Source: Trichoplusia ni
Taxonomy: Eukaryota > Arthropoda > Insecta > Lepidoptera > Noctuidae
Length of the DNA: 64,000 bases
Reading direction: 5' to 3'
NCBI RefSeq assembly: GCF_003590095.1
Contig: NC_039498.1
Location: forward strand, 4,898,001 to 4,962,000
Each line of letters starts with the position of its first letter. Within the stretch, counting starts at the first letter, position 1. Shown piece after piece: positions 1 to 11,870 of the stretch. The notes beneath the pieces are model-generated. The model searched no databases and was not told the DNA's origin. It saw only the letters and a list, made by a program, of their open reading frames with translations. The translations under genes and the position numbers were made by a program.

Positions 1-53
1 CGACATCTAGCGGTAAAGGTGGGTAACTGTACACTTTTTATTCTTGTTTAAAT

Positions 54-62
54 AGGTAAGTA
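54..62 (+). other. Possible splice donor or ratchet point
   Basis: The sequence aaatag|gtaagtat is a near-consensus 5' splice site and is preceded by a T-rich tract (tttttattcttgttt). It could be the donor of an exon that starts outside the window, a recursive splice point, or chance. No coding context is visible. Confidence 0.2.
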
Positions 63-263
63 TCTATTTCTTAATCACGAAATGTTGTGACGAACGTAAA
101 TCACAGACTCGCAGCAAATTACGTTTATATAGAAGTGTTTTTATCAGTATGACCTAAATATCAATGTGAGTAATCGAAAGCACTAGAGCGCACACAAACC
201 CACATCCGAACGATTAAATGCAACATTACTTGAACATCAATTCCATATTTACGAAAAAAACAG

Positions 264-470
264 AATACGACGAAATTACGGTAACAGCGCCATCTGTTGT
301 CGAGTAGCGAGACAACTTTTTTGCCGAGTACCGTTCAACGGGACCGCTAGCTACTGACACAGTTTTGACTCAGCTGATGTCGCGGTAGTGTGGGTGTGTC
401 GTACGTGACGTGGGATCATTGAGAGTGTGTGCGTAGAATCCGGGATGCACCGATCCGTTAGCATCGGGTT
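264..470. promoter_or_regulatory. CpG-richer segment with AGCGCCATCT motif
   Basis: This stretch has clearly more CpG than its surroundings. It contains AGCGCCATCT at 286-295 followed by a conserved-looking tail (CGAGTAGCGA), and GTGACGTGG near 409. The 10-mer recurs at 48860, 58032 and 58751. It could be a regulatory island or part of a short dispersed repeat. No exon is recognisable. Confidence 0.3.
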
Positions 471-2029
471 CTTTTAAAACCAGTTGTCGTAACAACCAGT
501 TGTTTTGTCGTACAACACTATTTTCGTTTTAGGTTGACAACAGCTAATCGTTTTTTGAAAACGGAACTTCAGTATTCAAAACTCGAATTCGACATTTAGA
601 ACTTGAGTTGTTCGAATTTTCGAAATTTAAATTTGACATTTCGCTGTACTGGCCTTTCATGTCATATGATCCGTTGTTTATAAGTTATTGATGACTCATG
701 ACGGTCGAAAAGAAATTTATGCGCACTTTCTTTTTATTGATTACGTCATCTTTTAACATACCTATTATGTTGCTAAAGTAACGATAAATAACATAATAAT
801 ATAGCTAACACACTAAATAAATCTAACCACACATGTATTTTAAAGAGATCTTTGAAATAAAACATTTTCGCTTCTTACAATCCTGTTTTTAGTTTTTCTC
901 CGTGGAAATCCTCATTGCCTTCCTTTATCCAGCGGAAGTTGGAGGAGTTAGGCTTATTTCTACCGGATAGGGGTCCTACGAACTACTGGGAATTAGACAG
1001 GATTTCATTCAAAATACCTTCATTCAATCTCTATTTAGCGAATTTAGTGTATTAAGGTTTTTCAAAATTCCCAACTGCACAAATTCTGCCATTAATTCTG
1101 AATATAGGATTTTCAAGGATTCGGAAACTTCAAACAAATATACGAATATTTTACTCGGACTATTGATTACTTCTGTTTTTTTCTTTTCAAATCGGGGCCA
1201 GTAGTTCCTGAGATAAGCTCTCTATTATATTCAGGGACTGCTAAAGTCTTATCATTATCATGCACTCAAAATAATTTAGGCAGGCAATTTATTTTTTTTG
1301 TATTCATTTTATAATCAATCCTTTAGTTTTTACATACATCGTTTTACTCACTAACGCATTAGGATATCAGCCTGTAATGTTAGTGATAAGGTGGAAATAA
1401 ATAAATAAATACTTAGACAACCTTCTTTTAGAATCATATACCTTTCTTCAAACAAACAAAACATTACACAGCTTTCTCTGAATATCAGTCATCGTTCCTA
1501 TTATTCACTTGAACCGTATCAAAAATTGCTTATCATATGAAATTGGGGCATTCCGAAGGAGACACAAAGTTCAATGCCCGCTTATCATAATCACATTGAT
1601 AACGACATTTTGGCAGTATCGTGAATACGGTTTTTCGTTTCTGTCTTTTTAACTTTTAAAACTAAGATGTTAGAAAGAGATGGCACTCTACGCCGTGTGT
1701 ATCTCTGTCCTGCATTAATAATTTCTATAGTATTAGAAACCTTCTCGGGTCTAATGAAAAAACATTTTGAACAATGACAAACAGTTTTCCTGACATACAA
1801 AGTTTTCAAATAACGTTATTTAGATCAATAAATTCAGAATAATAGTCGACTAAAACATACCTTGGACAAGTGTATACAGTTAGTTAATAAGTATAGACTT
1901 GCGAAACTGTGGGTTCTGTACAATTACGATAGAGAAAACAATTTTATTACCCTAAGAACCCTTCAATGTTTATTTTAGTTGACTTATATTAGCGACAGCA
2001 TCATCAGCTTATAATGCGTCATCATCGGT
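471..2029. other. AT-rich DNA, nothing recognised
   Basis: Apart from an (AAAT)n-like stretch near 1396-1411 and the short direct repeat aaccagttgt near 478 and 496, I see no gene, RNA or intact mobile element. Short ORFs here have no coding character. Confidence 0.6.
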
Positions 2030-2137
2030 GAAAATTTCAACTAATTAGCTATCAGGGTTCATGAGACACAGGCACACAGCCTGGTGACAGACGGACGGAC
2101 AGCGGAGTCTTAGTAAAAGGGTTCCTTATTAACTTTT
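2030..2137 (+). repeat. Dispersed repeat fragment (gttcatgagacac..gacagacgg)
   Basis: This is a degenerate copy of a very common lepidopteran repeat with the order tatca.ggttcatgagacac, cctggtgacagacgg, agcggagtcttagta. Other fragments lie at 6075-6175 (plus), 45735-45780 (plus) and 59815-59890 (minus). The order of blocks matches; autonomy and superfamily cannot be decided from this piece. Confidence 0.6.
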
Positions 2138-2426
2138 TGAGTAAGGATATCTTATAACGATAACTAATCACAGGGTTTATAAGATTTGGAGATGATTAAG
2201 TCACTTTTATATTCGTCAAGATGAAATTGCATATTTGTCACTTTGAAACAGTTTATCAATTTTGACGTAGGTGTTTTGTATCTATGTGTAATCAATGGTT
2301 GAATTGTTTATCTGTTTTCGTGGCCAGTGATCGGGCGATAGATATATGCGATATTTTGTCTTAAAGGACTAGAGTTTAAGTTAATGTTTTAATATTTTTT
2401 AGGTCTAAAAAATACTCTCGCAGTAA

Positions 2427-2500
2427 GGCATTTAATCCTGGTGCCGCGGAAAAATCCAAAATTATTCAAGTCTCATGCATAAAGACACCCAGATATCATG
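2427..2500 (-). repeat. SINE tail fragment, family A
   Basis: Blocks such as gccgcgga.aa.tccaaa, ttcaagtc.catgcataaagacaccca match the reverse complement of the body of the tRNA-derived SINE seen complete at 36915-37127. It is 5'-truncated and decayed. Confidence 0.5.
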
Positions 2501-2881
2501 TAATTAACATAAAAAGTTTTTTTGATTTGACAAAATATTTTGTTTTTTTTATGTATTTCTATCGGTTCATGTTGGCAATATTTTCTCATGTTATCATACA
2601 CTCACTTTTCTTGTTTGTTTGTCGTTCCGGTTGGATTTTAGTATCTTAATTTTGCGGCATTTCCCGATAAGCTAGCAGGCTGAAATTTTCAGGGTAGCGT
2701 CAAACCCGATGACAGTGCAATTTACAATTATAAAAACGGCTGGAACGATTTTAATAAAAAATTGACATTTAAAAACGTGGGTTTTTTTTAAATCTATGTT
2801 TCTTCCTCTTTTTTTAGAACTTGGGTTTAGTCCACAATACGTATTATTTTCGCTGACTTTACTCATAAATTTATCACTCTA

Positions 2882-3021
2882 AGGCCCGATTTTTCAATCG
2901 TCAGATAACTTTTATTCGAGGAATAAATATGGCCGTTTGACATATTTTCTATACAAAAACTGTCAAAACGTCAAACTTATTCGTCGAATAAAAGTTATCT
3001 AGCGATTGAAAAATCGGGCCT
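2882..3021. mobile_element. MITE with long terminal inverted repeats
   Basis: This is a 140-bp element with near-perfect inverted arms of about 40 bp starting AGGCCCGATTTTTCAATCG and ending CGATTGAAAAATCGGGCCT. TA dinucleotides flank both ends (2880-2881 and 3022-3023), as expected for a Tc1/mariner-type target duplication. It has no coding capacity. A second, 3'-truncated copy is at 63107-63217. The superfamily assignment rests only on the TA flanks. Confidence 0.85.
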
Positions 3022-3198
3022 TAGAGTAATGAAATGGCCTTTGAAACTCATACTGATATTATCATTGATAAGTTACTCAATAAATTACTAAAGATTGTAG
3101 TTTTTATAACAAAATTGTCTATAATTGGTTGACATGTGTCCAATTAAAAATAAAACTGTAACTAGACGAGTAGGTCTTGTTAGCTTTTTGACATTAAA

Positions 3199-3404
3199 TC
3201 CAACTTATATTATAAACGCGAAAGTTTGTATGTATGGATGTTTGTTCCTCTTTCACGCAAAAACCACTGAACGGATTTAGACGAAACTTGGTACACAGAT
3301 AGTTTATAACCAGGATTAACACATAGGATAGTTTTTAAACCGATTTTATGTTGCCGTGGGATCATTTTTGATTTTTAGCGATCAGGGTCGCGAGCTACAG
3401 CTTG
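3199..3404 (+). mobile_element. Non-autonomous Helitron (acggatttagacgaaac family)
   Basis: It starts A|TC with a degenerate tattataaacgcgaaagtt block, carries the internal block acggatttagacgaaacttg and the block ggattaacacataggatag, and ends with ctacagCTTG|T (CTAG in better copies). It has no target duplication and sits between A and T, as Helitrons do. The same family occurs at 4524, 51449 (minus), 56157 (minus) and 60615. Confidence 0.75.
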
Positions 3405-3452
3405 TTATAAAACAAGTTAGTTAATAATTAATGTTTATTTTTTTTGTTTCAG

Positions 3453-3529
3453 GTAAGAAAATGTTTTCATCTTATTGAAGATTTTTAGATTCAATACATT
3501 CTACTGTTCTTGAAAGACAAAAGTTTAAG
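3453..3529 (+). other. Candidate non-coding exon with recursive-splice start
   Basis: A strong acceptor (tttattttttttgtttcag, ending at 3452) is followed directly by GTAAGA, so the exon would begin with a donor-like sequence. The 77-nt segment then ends in AAG|GTAAGTAAG, a strong 5' splice site at 3530. The exon contains an ATG but stops after five codons, so it would be untranslated. It lies 13.4 kb upstream of the HR3 coding exon and could belong to an HR3 5' UTR or to an unrelated transcript. The splice signals are visible; that it is used is inference. Confidence 0.4.
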
Positions 3530-3789
3530 GTAAGTAAGTTGTTGTATTGAATTTACTGTACTTTTGCAGGTTTGTTACAAAATAGGTTAAATTCTTAAAT
3601 GCTACGATTTCAAGAGAAGCTTTTGCAGTTTAAATCCATTGGATCGCGGACTTAATCACCAACAAATTATTTTTTTTGGTGAAGACGTATGCTTTTGGGT
3701 ATTAGTTCAATGCTATTTATTAAAGTAGAAGAATTGAGAACCTTCTGTTAGAAGTCTAAAATTGGCCCAGGATAAACAATCGTTGAAAG

Positions 3790-3962
3790 ATTGTGGAGAC
3801 GCCTTTGCCTAGCTGTAGGACAAAGATGGCTAGATCATTATCATCAATATCAGCCCATATTCGTCTACTGCTGGACAAAGGCCTCCCCGATTGCACGCCA
3901 TCGAGATCTATCTTCGGCTGCTTGCATCCAGCTCCTGCTAGCCATCGTGCGCTAATATGGCT
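3790..3962. repeat. Two abutting LINE/SINE tail fragments
   Basis: A plus-oriented gag.cgcctttgccTAGCtgtaggac tail is followed by a minus-oriented block (ctactgctggacaaaggcctcccc, then about 80 bp of matching LINE-like sequence). This 'gcccagc.gtggg' tail is one of the commonest lepidopteran repeat ends. The short ORF over it is a by-product. Confidence 0.55.
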
Positions 3963-4523
3963 AGATAAAAGAAAGACAATAGTATTTTCAAAAAAATACT
4001 TCTAATTATAACAAATGTCTTGCTAGTAATAACTATCAATCAAAGTTTAAACGACATAGCAACTAATAATTACCTATTAAGAATAATTATGCTGTGTTAA
4101 TTTCCATTTTTGTTTATATCGTCATAATTTGACACCACACGTGGACTCTTGACAGTGTCATATTACAATTTGATTTTTATTTGAAAATATATTGAAAAAA
4201 TAATGCTGATTTTGTACTGAATAGACAGTTTTAAGTAAACTGGTAGCAACTAGATTGGAGAATGATGAAGACAAGTGTTTGAATGAATTGGGTGTAATTT
4301 ATTTAATTATTACACTAATCTACCATTACAGGTTACTTAACCTAATGCGGTAGCTAGGACTAAACAAAGGTCTAAGTATTTATGTGAACTAGGGTTTCAA
4401 AGATTGAATTTGTGAACTGTTTTTAAAATATGTAATTAGGTATTTAATGACTAAAATTAAGTTAAAAATACGAAGATATCTAGACGTTTAGGAGGAGTTT
4501 AATGACATACACACATAGTAGAA

Positions 4524-4711
4524 TCTTTCTAATATTAAAAGGTTGAAATTTTGTATGAAATAATGTTTGTCGCTCTTTTACGCAAAAACTACTAAACGGA
4601 TTTAGACGAAACTTGGTACACAGCTAGTTTATATCCAGGATCAACACATAGGATAGCTTTCATCTTGATTTTATGTTCCCTTGGGTACTTATTCGATTTG
4701 CAGCAGGCGAT
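4524..4711 (+). mobile_element. Decayed non-autonomous Helitron
   Basis: It contains ctaatatta, the full acggatttagacgaaacttggtacac block and caacacataggatag, as in 3199-3404 and 60615-60847. The 3' hairpin and CTAG end are eroded. Confidence 0.65.
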
Positions 4712-5126
4712 GAAAAAACGTAAATACCCAATATTAAACAAACAAAAAAGAAAATGCACCTAATCTTTAAGAAGCAATTAAATAGATTTGACTTTAAAAC
4801 TGCACGGATTTGTAAACCCCCTGCCTCTCTGCCTGTCTTTAAAATTATCTAGCCGTGATTATCATGATACACATGTATAACGCCACCAAAATATTTAGCA
4901 TGTAGTATCACTCAGTATCGGACATTGACCGAGATTCGTGTGATAACATTATCAGTAGACGATTTTAAATTAGGTTACCGTATCTTCAAGCTTATAGCTG
5001 GTTGGTAGAAGATTTTGCTAGGAAACTACATAACTAGTAACTAATATAGGACATTCCTAATTGGTATCGTTTTGGTTCCGTTTAAACTGGCTAAAGAAAA
5101 CGTATTTGTAACAAAATTATTGACGT

Positions 5127-5325
5127 ATGTTTGACAAGAAGCGACTGCTTATCTGACCTCCTCAACCCAGTTACCTGGGCAACACTATACCCCTTAGTGA
5201 GACTGGTTGTCAGACTCTCTAGCTTCTGTCTACCTGTAACGACTGCCAAAGTTGTTGAAATAACAGCCACAATTTAACGTGCCTTCCTAAACACGGAGGA
5301 ACTCTTTATGACATAGATGGTCACT
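5127..5325 (-). repeat. 3' part of 5S-headed repeat
   Basis: In reverse it reads ggaggaactc/cctaaacacgg, gttgaaataacagcc, cctcctcaacccagttacctgg, gcgactgc. This is the same order as the better copy at 14690-15052. The 5S-like head is missing. Confidence 0.65.
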
Positions 5326-7689
5326 TATACGTATCTTATGAAGCGTAGCTTGACCTGTGATCGATTAACTTGTGCAGTTTTAGCTTGAAAGCAACGATTT
5401 TTTTTAAGAAAATCTTAATCGAATAAGAGCCTAACAAGACAACATCAAAATTATAAAACAGCGACCGAGCAATCCAACCAGATATTGGTCAAGCAGTTTT
5501 TGAGACACATTGCAAAAACTTATATAATAGCTACGCAGTTTCGTGGGTAAAAATCACGAATAAAATTCAATTCGTGAATAAAATTAGTCTGGTTAGGGAG
5601 AAAACTGGATTCGACCCCACACTGGCTGCTGCTCAGACAATACCGTTTTGCAATACGAAAAAACAAGTTTCCGAATAAAGAGATCTAATTGACATAGGTC
5701 GTTGTGTTTTCTCGATGCAAAAATCTTTTATCAGAAACAAGTTGGATTATTTTTTTATTTATGTATACTCAAAAGAGGTCTACTGCAGATGAGAAGTCTG
5801 TTCTTCATCAAAGAAATGGTTATTGAACATTTTGTGAATGTGTTAAAAGTAGTCGTAATAATAAATATACGTGTTTAAAGAGACAAACACTTGTCAATTA
5901 GCTAGTCAGGTGGGAGTTAGAACTTGATTAAGGATACCGTACAAATTTGACAAAAAAAAAACATTTTTACAACTAATATTGGTCACCCATAAAACACACA
6001 CAAAATTGGGCCAGTAACAATGTTGCTCAACCTTGTTTTTTATGGGTTTAACAGTGGCAACATCATCATCATCATCTCAGAAAATTTAAAATGTCTAGTT
6101 AGTAGCTATCACGGTTCATGAGACACAACCTGGTGTCAGACAGACGAACAAACAGCGATGCCATAGAGTTCTATGAAACTAAAGCAATGTTGGATTTTCA
6201 ATACAAAATTTACACCGAATAAAATTTGACAGTAGCACCATTTTTTTTTTACCATAGACAATTATAGTCTAAGAGCAAGTTGTTTACATCAAATCACATA
6301 TTATATACGCTTTTTTATTTATTGCGGTTTTGAAACTTCGTTCATAAGTCCAGTTTATAACATCTGGTAGTCTTTCATATTATTCAATCTCTTTTGTAAA
6401 TCTGTATTGTTCGTGTTAGTATCGCGTATTCTCTTTTAAAGCAGATTTGAAGTTACCCCTTTCTGTTTGACCAGAATTGAGTAGTTTCAAAAGGGGATGT
6501 GCTGTCCAGTTTTTTGTGTAAATGGTTCTGTATATATTTTATTGCAGTTTTTATTTTTATTTCAGGAATTTATGTTAGGGAGTTTTAATAGTAATTTTCA
6601 TACGTATTTTGATAAGCTTATTCGTTGGTTTTACCTGACTGTCTAAGATATATTTTCGGCATAATTCTAAAGACAAGACGCCTTAACAATACACAAAATG
6701 CTGGCATCTGCTAATTATTATACGCAAGCATAGTTAACAGCCCAAAATTCGCTTCATTTTGTACAATTTTCGCTATTCAACTTTAACAAACAAGCGTACG
6801 AAGTCGTTTATCAATTCCAGGGTTTTAATATTTCATTAAAGAACCCTAAATACACATGTACCCTCCCTGCTCTGTCCGGTCTTTCTGTTCAATGGATTTT
6901 ACGTGTCCTGTCAGTCTAGTCGACATGCAAAGGGTTAAAATTGTGAGTAAAAATCCGCGCGAAAGGGTTGATTGTCATTTATTTTAAAGTGACCTACATA
7001 TTATATTGATTTTTAAGTATAATGACTGTTTTTTTGTAATGTTGGCAATGTTTTTTGTGTTATGAAGTTTTTAGTTTTTTTTTGCAATAATTTGCAAGCT
7101 TTTCATTGTGGGATACTAAAATATGTGACTTTTTAGTTTTTCTTCTAGAAAATTTGGGATTTTACTTATAGTTAAATTTAATTAAGATTTCGTAAACATG
7201 TGTGCATCGTGTGTTGACATTCAATGTCAAAAAACGACGTCCATCTTAATTTAAAACGAAACAAAATGTGTGAATGATTTTAAATGTATTTTTTTTTTAG
7301 ATTTTCTGCGTTTATTTTCGTGTCAGTGACATTATTGTGACATGAAAATGATAAATATCTTTGGTATTTACCGACGACTACGACAGACAATGGTCTAGTT
7401 TTACTTTTTTATATTCAAAGGGCGGACTAGAACGTGATGCGGTTTTATTATTAATTTAACATATTTACGTAAATTCTTTTCGAATTATCGTTATTATTAT
7501 TGACAGAAATATATATGAAAAAAATTTAGTTTCTGTTGCAAAATTAATACGTAAAAAAAAACAAAAAAAGTTGACAGAACTTTCTCGAAAAAGTTTGAAG
7601 TGTAAACTTTTTAATCCTTCATCAAGTTAAGCACAGGTATATCATCGACAGCCTATTAATAACAGGCCGAATGTTTAATACTCATGAAA
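5326..7689. other. AT-rich DNA with one repeat fragment
   Basis: Apart from the repeat fragment at about 6075-6175 (ctatcacggttcatgagacac with cctggtgtcagacag, plus strand) and a CATCATCATCATCATC run at 6061, nothing is recognised. Confidence 0.5.
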
Positions 7690-7960
7690 TTGGACGCAAA
7701 GCGGACACCTTCGCTTGTCCTGTGTGGCGGCAAGCATTCGCTCGCATACAAAATTCAGTTTGAGTTGAAACCGCGAGCGCGCGGCCGCTCTACGTCCAAA
7801 CTTTTTGGCACCGCGTACTTACATTAAAAAAAACAAACGTCAAAATTGCCGCGCTTTTTATATTTGAATTCTTGTGTTATTTCTCGTAAACTTTTGTTGT
7901 GGTATTTGCATTTTGGACTCGTGTTGTGATTTGGATTGTTTCAAATGCTTTTCGTTGGAT
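7690..7960 (+). promoter_or_regulatory. CpG-rich promoter-like island and possible first exon
   Basis: A sharp CpG-rich island (ccgcgagcgcgcggccgctc) lies in AT-rich DNA. TTCAGTTTG at 7754-7762 resembles the arthropod initiator (TCAGT), placing +1 near 7757. A GTAAGTAG donor starts at 7961, so a non-coding first exon of about 200 nt is possible. It lies 9 kb upstream of the HR3 coding exon on the same strand, so it could be the HR3 promoter. No TATA box is visible. This is inference from composition and motifs only. Confidence 0.4.
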
Positions 7961-7970
7961 GTAAGTAGTT

Positions 7971-10900
7971 GTTTTATTATATAGATATAAAATTGTTCGT
8001 CCGTCGATACAGAGTACTTGTTAATTTGGTTACTTTGTAGTGTTATTTTATTTCTTAATAATCTTTAATTTATATTTTCATTTAAATAATTAAATTAAAC
8101 TTTTATTTTAAGTAAAAAGGAAAATACAAAAAGTAAATCTGCCGCTGATTTCGGTTCCCGCGAATTTTCATCGAACAAAACGTTTTACTTTTAAAATGTT
8201 TTTTTAAAGGCAAAGGCCCGCATAATATTCGCCCGTATAACAATTATCTATCACGAAACTTGCAATTTATCAAGGTTGTAGTTGCATGAGATCTTCTATT
8301 GCATACTGTGTGAGCGGGACGGAAAACTTCGACCTTGCGTTAGAGAGAGAGGGAAGACATTAGGAAACTCTTGGGAAACAAGATTTTTCTCTTTCGGGGT
8401 ACGAAGGGCACTTTTTATGATAATTTTTAAGATAATTGTTATCTTTTTAAATTGTTTGCATAATATTTGGGTCGTTCTTAATGTTTAAGTATATGTGCTT
8501 ATGGTTCTGTTGTTATTTATTTATCTTTGTGACTGAGAGGTCATTGGTTCGAGTCTGTTGATAAATATGTGGAGATTTAGTTTGAGTATTAGATATTGGT
8601 TAGTTTAGAATTTAACCCGGTTTTAATTTATTATTATTTTCGTATTGCACGTGATATAATTTATTATATCATTTTTATGTGTCGAAGTAATGGAAAAACG
8701 AAACTTTAAAATTAATCAATATCAAATTTATTTTTGGACATATATAAAAAAAAAATCATTAATTGATTTTCCACAAGTTCTTTAGCAAACCGATTTAAAT
8801 ATATAACAATCTAAATTATGTTTTAACCGAAAAACATTTCTCAGCAATATAGAATAGTCTAGAACACTCAACAAAAATGTCTTTAAATGAAAAATGGCGG
8901 CCAAAATATGTATTGACAGATAATACTTTATGAAACTATTGAACTAGTTTGTCAAGTGCCCTTTTGTGCACTTAAGTAATTAATTACAACATTACAGACT
9001 ATTTAACTTAAACTTAAGTGTAAAAAGGTCCTCAAATGTGTAAATGAATGCTAGAAATGCAACTTATATTTTTTTAATTTAAAATTAAAAGTTGTTAGTA
9101 TCTATTATCTATGGTACCTACTCACAGATTATATAAATACAAACTTAAAAAGGTTTCACTATTTATGTATAAATAATTTACTTAAAAAATCATAAATATT
9201 AAGAGTGAAACCGAAGTATTATACTAGTTTTATTAAAAATAAAGTTTTACTTTCGATTTCATTACTATTGACATGTTGGTAATTGTGTTGCGTAATTTAA
9301 TGGGATGTGTGAGTCAGTGTGGTATTTATAGTATCGAAAGAAATCCCACTGCTGGGCAAAGCTCTCTTCTGGGGTAAAAATGAAGTATGGTGATTAGAAA
9401 TATAAATAGACCGTCAAAATGTATCAATTTATTATTAATTTATGATTTATACAAAACAAGCTTGTTTCTATTACTTTAACCTTTTCGTCATCACTTTAAT
9501 ATAACTTTTTTAAAGTTAACTATTTTAAATAAACCAAGTACTGGCCGATAATAAACTTAAACCGCCAGAAAAAAAATAAGATTCGAAATTTAAAATCCAA
9601 ATCTTATTACACACGTCACTATTAAGACTGATTTAAAATGACCTCTTATTACTTCATTAGCGTTCTAAAATCAATTAACAAACGGCCATTTTTGTATCTA
9701 AATGTTATAATATGATATTCCTCTCCTTGCTGGGTCGTTGCTACTTATTTCATTTAATTCTAACATCCAAGTAGGTAGGATTTGTGGCTAGCGTGCACCG
9801 AGGCCGCTCAGATCTCCGTACCCAGTAATTGTTCATAAATATTGATAACTCGCAAACTAACTGAAAAAATCTAACTGCGTTTATTCTCATCGTAACTATG
9901 GTTTAAAGTGACTTCATGAACGAATCTTAACACCAATTTGGTGGTAAAAAAACCGATATGTCGAAAATTTCGAATACAATTCTTAAATCGAAACTTAAAC
10001 AAGCTCTCAAACTTTTAAGTTTAAAAATCGAATACGCTTTTCAGCATTTTAAAAATTGTAATTCGATTTTGGAACTAAGTATTTCTTTTTCTGTTCGAAT
10101 TTTAAAAATAACCGTTATAAATGCACAGTTTTTAGCTTTTAATTTGGCTAGATTTAATCAGGATCGGCCAGTCACTTTAGTACGAGTAGTTGCAGACTTA
10201 TTGCGAGATGTAGCCTTGAATGTATACGTAAAGGCTTGTTCAAGCCATATGTTGTGTTTCTACTTATATTTGAGATTAACTTGAGAGCTGCTTAACACAA
10301 GTTTATTAGTGCATGATTATAAGAAAATTGCATGATTTATTGAATTTTATGGTTTTTTCTTGCTGGTTGGTCGATTATAATATATTTTAGGCATTACCTG
10401 AAAATAAGAAGTCTTCATCCTTAGAGTAGATGGTAATATCTTACATAATTCAATCAAAATCGATCCCTCAATTAAGGTGTTTAAACGTAACTGACAGACA
10501 ATCTTTTTCAATTACAATATTATTAGAATATGTAGATTACATACAAATTACATGATACCTTTCTTAAAAGATACAAGATAACTACAGAATCTCAGTTTTT
10601 CATTCTGAAATCTCGAGGCATCTTTTGAGACGCCTCACAAAAGATATACCTGTGTACAGACGCTAAAAGAAACGCGAAATGGAAAAATGGAAAAAGATAA
10701 GCACGGGAAAGTCAAAATATGATGTGTTACAAGTTGTAGACAATTTTCATGCTTTTTTTATATAGAAATGTAACTTAAAAGAAATTATTAAACATTTTGA
10801 AAGTAAAGTAAACTTTGATATAAATAGCATTTAAATATTTTTGTTCGGAGTTTTGTGTTTTCTTAATAGGGGTCGAAACGACCAAAAGTTTGTTGTAAAG

Positions 10901-11010
10901 AAAATTTTGATAATCATTTATTATACAAAACGTATACACAAAGCGCTACGCTACGCTAATTAACTTACTGACTTTATATTTTCATTCATCTAATATTAAA
11001 ATATTATTTA
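7971..11010. other. AT-rich DNA with little recognisable
   Basis: It holds a perfect palindrome at 8652-8671 (9-bp arms, TGATATAAT with 2-nt spacer), a LINE/SINE tail fragment at 9335-9375 (cccactgctgggcaaagctc) and short near-repeats of c.gaaatttaaa. The ORF at 9958-10284 is low-complexity and not supported as a gene. Confidence 0.5.
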
Positions 11011-11222
11011 CTAGCTTTTCGCCCACGTCTTCGCCCGCGTCGACGTCGGTTATATCGCGTTTCCAAGAGAACTCTTCAAAAGTCCGGGATAAAAACTATC
11101 CTATATTTTTTCTCAAGGTCAAGTCTATCTCTGCAAATTTCATTAAAATCAGTTCAGTTGTTTAGACGCGAAAGCGTAACAGACAGACAGAGTTACTTTC
11201 GCATTTATAATATTAGTAGGGA
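11011..11222 (-). mobile_element. Non-autonomous Helitron, minus
   Basis: In plus orientation it reads A|CTAGCTTTTCGCCC ... ctttcgcatttataatattagtaggGA|T, so on the minus strand it begins TC and ends CTAG between A and T. The GC-rich end (cgtcttcgcccgcgtcg) corresponds to the hairpin region. It belongs to a different subfamily from the acggatttagacgaaac copies. Confidence 0.75.
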
Positions 11223-11416
11223 TAACTTACTAAACACTTTTGTCTGTCTGTCTGTCGTAGTGTTACTCATATACTTTTTAATGTTTTAACCGAAGTTTAA
11301 AGCTATCTTTAGCAGTTATCACTGTGCGTGCTCGAAAAGGTTCTGTAAAAATGTTTTTAACTTTTTACCGTCAAAGTTACGTGTTACATGTGAAATATAT
11401 CTGATTTTAATCTATA

Positions 11417-11669
11417 TCTATACTAATATATAAAGCTGAAGAGTTTGTTTGTTTGTTTTAACGCGCTAATCTCAGGAACTACTGGTCCAAATTGAAAAAA
11501 TCTTTTTGTGTTGAATAGACCATTCATCGTGGAAGGCTTTAGGCTATAAACTATCACGCCGCGACTAATAGGAGCGAAGATACAATGGAAAATGTGAAAA
11601 AAACAGGGTAGGTATAAATCATAACTTATATCTTCTACCCACGGGGACGAAGTCGCGGGCAACAGCTAG
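11417..11669 (+). mobile_element. Non-autonomous Helitron (ctgaagagtttgtttg family)
   Basis: Borders are A|TCTATACTAATATATAAAG and gcgggcaacagCTAG|T. The internal block ctcaggaactactggtcc and tail cacggggacgaagtcgcgg are intact. It is about 90% identical, by eye, to the inverted copy at 12836-13067, and the same family is present at 30813-31043. The overlapping 79-aa minus ORF is an artefact of this repeat. Confidence 0.85.
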
Positions 11670-11739
11670 TGCTGATATAAGATTTCTAAGTTTGAGTTTT
11701 AACTATTTTTTTCTAAGGGAGAGAAGAATTCGCGTGATT

Positions 11740-11870
11740 AGTAAAACCTTCCTACGACGTATGTCATACACCAACCCTTGTTTTGTGTCTGTGTGTGTTG
11801 TTGTGACTTGAATGTTTCTGAAACCCTCCGAGACACAAGGATGATATTACCGCCAAGCTGCCAAAAAAAG
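11740..11870 (+). repeat. SINE tail fragment, family A
   Basis: It contains ttgttttgtgtctgtgtgtg, gtgacttgaatgtttctgaaa and ccctccgagacacaaggatg, matching the body of 36915-37127. The tRNA-like head is absent or eroded. Confidence 0.5.

Noticed and set aside
9958..10284. 108-aa ORF
   Set aside because: Low-complexity, biased composition, no domain, no splice context; likely chance in AT-rich DNA.
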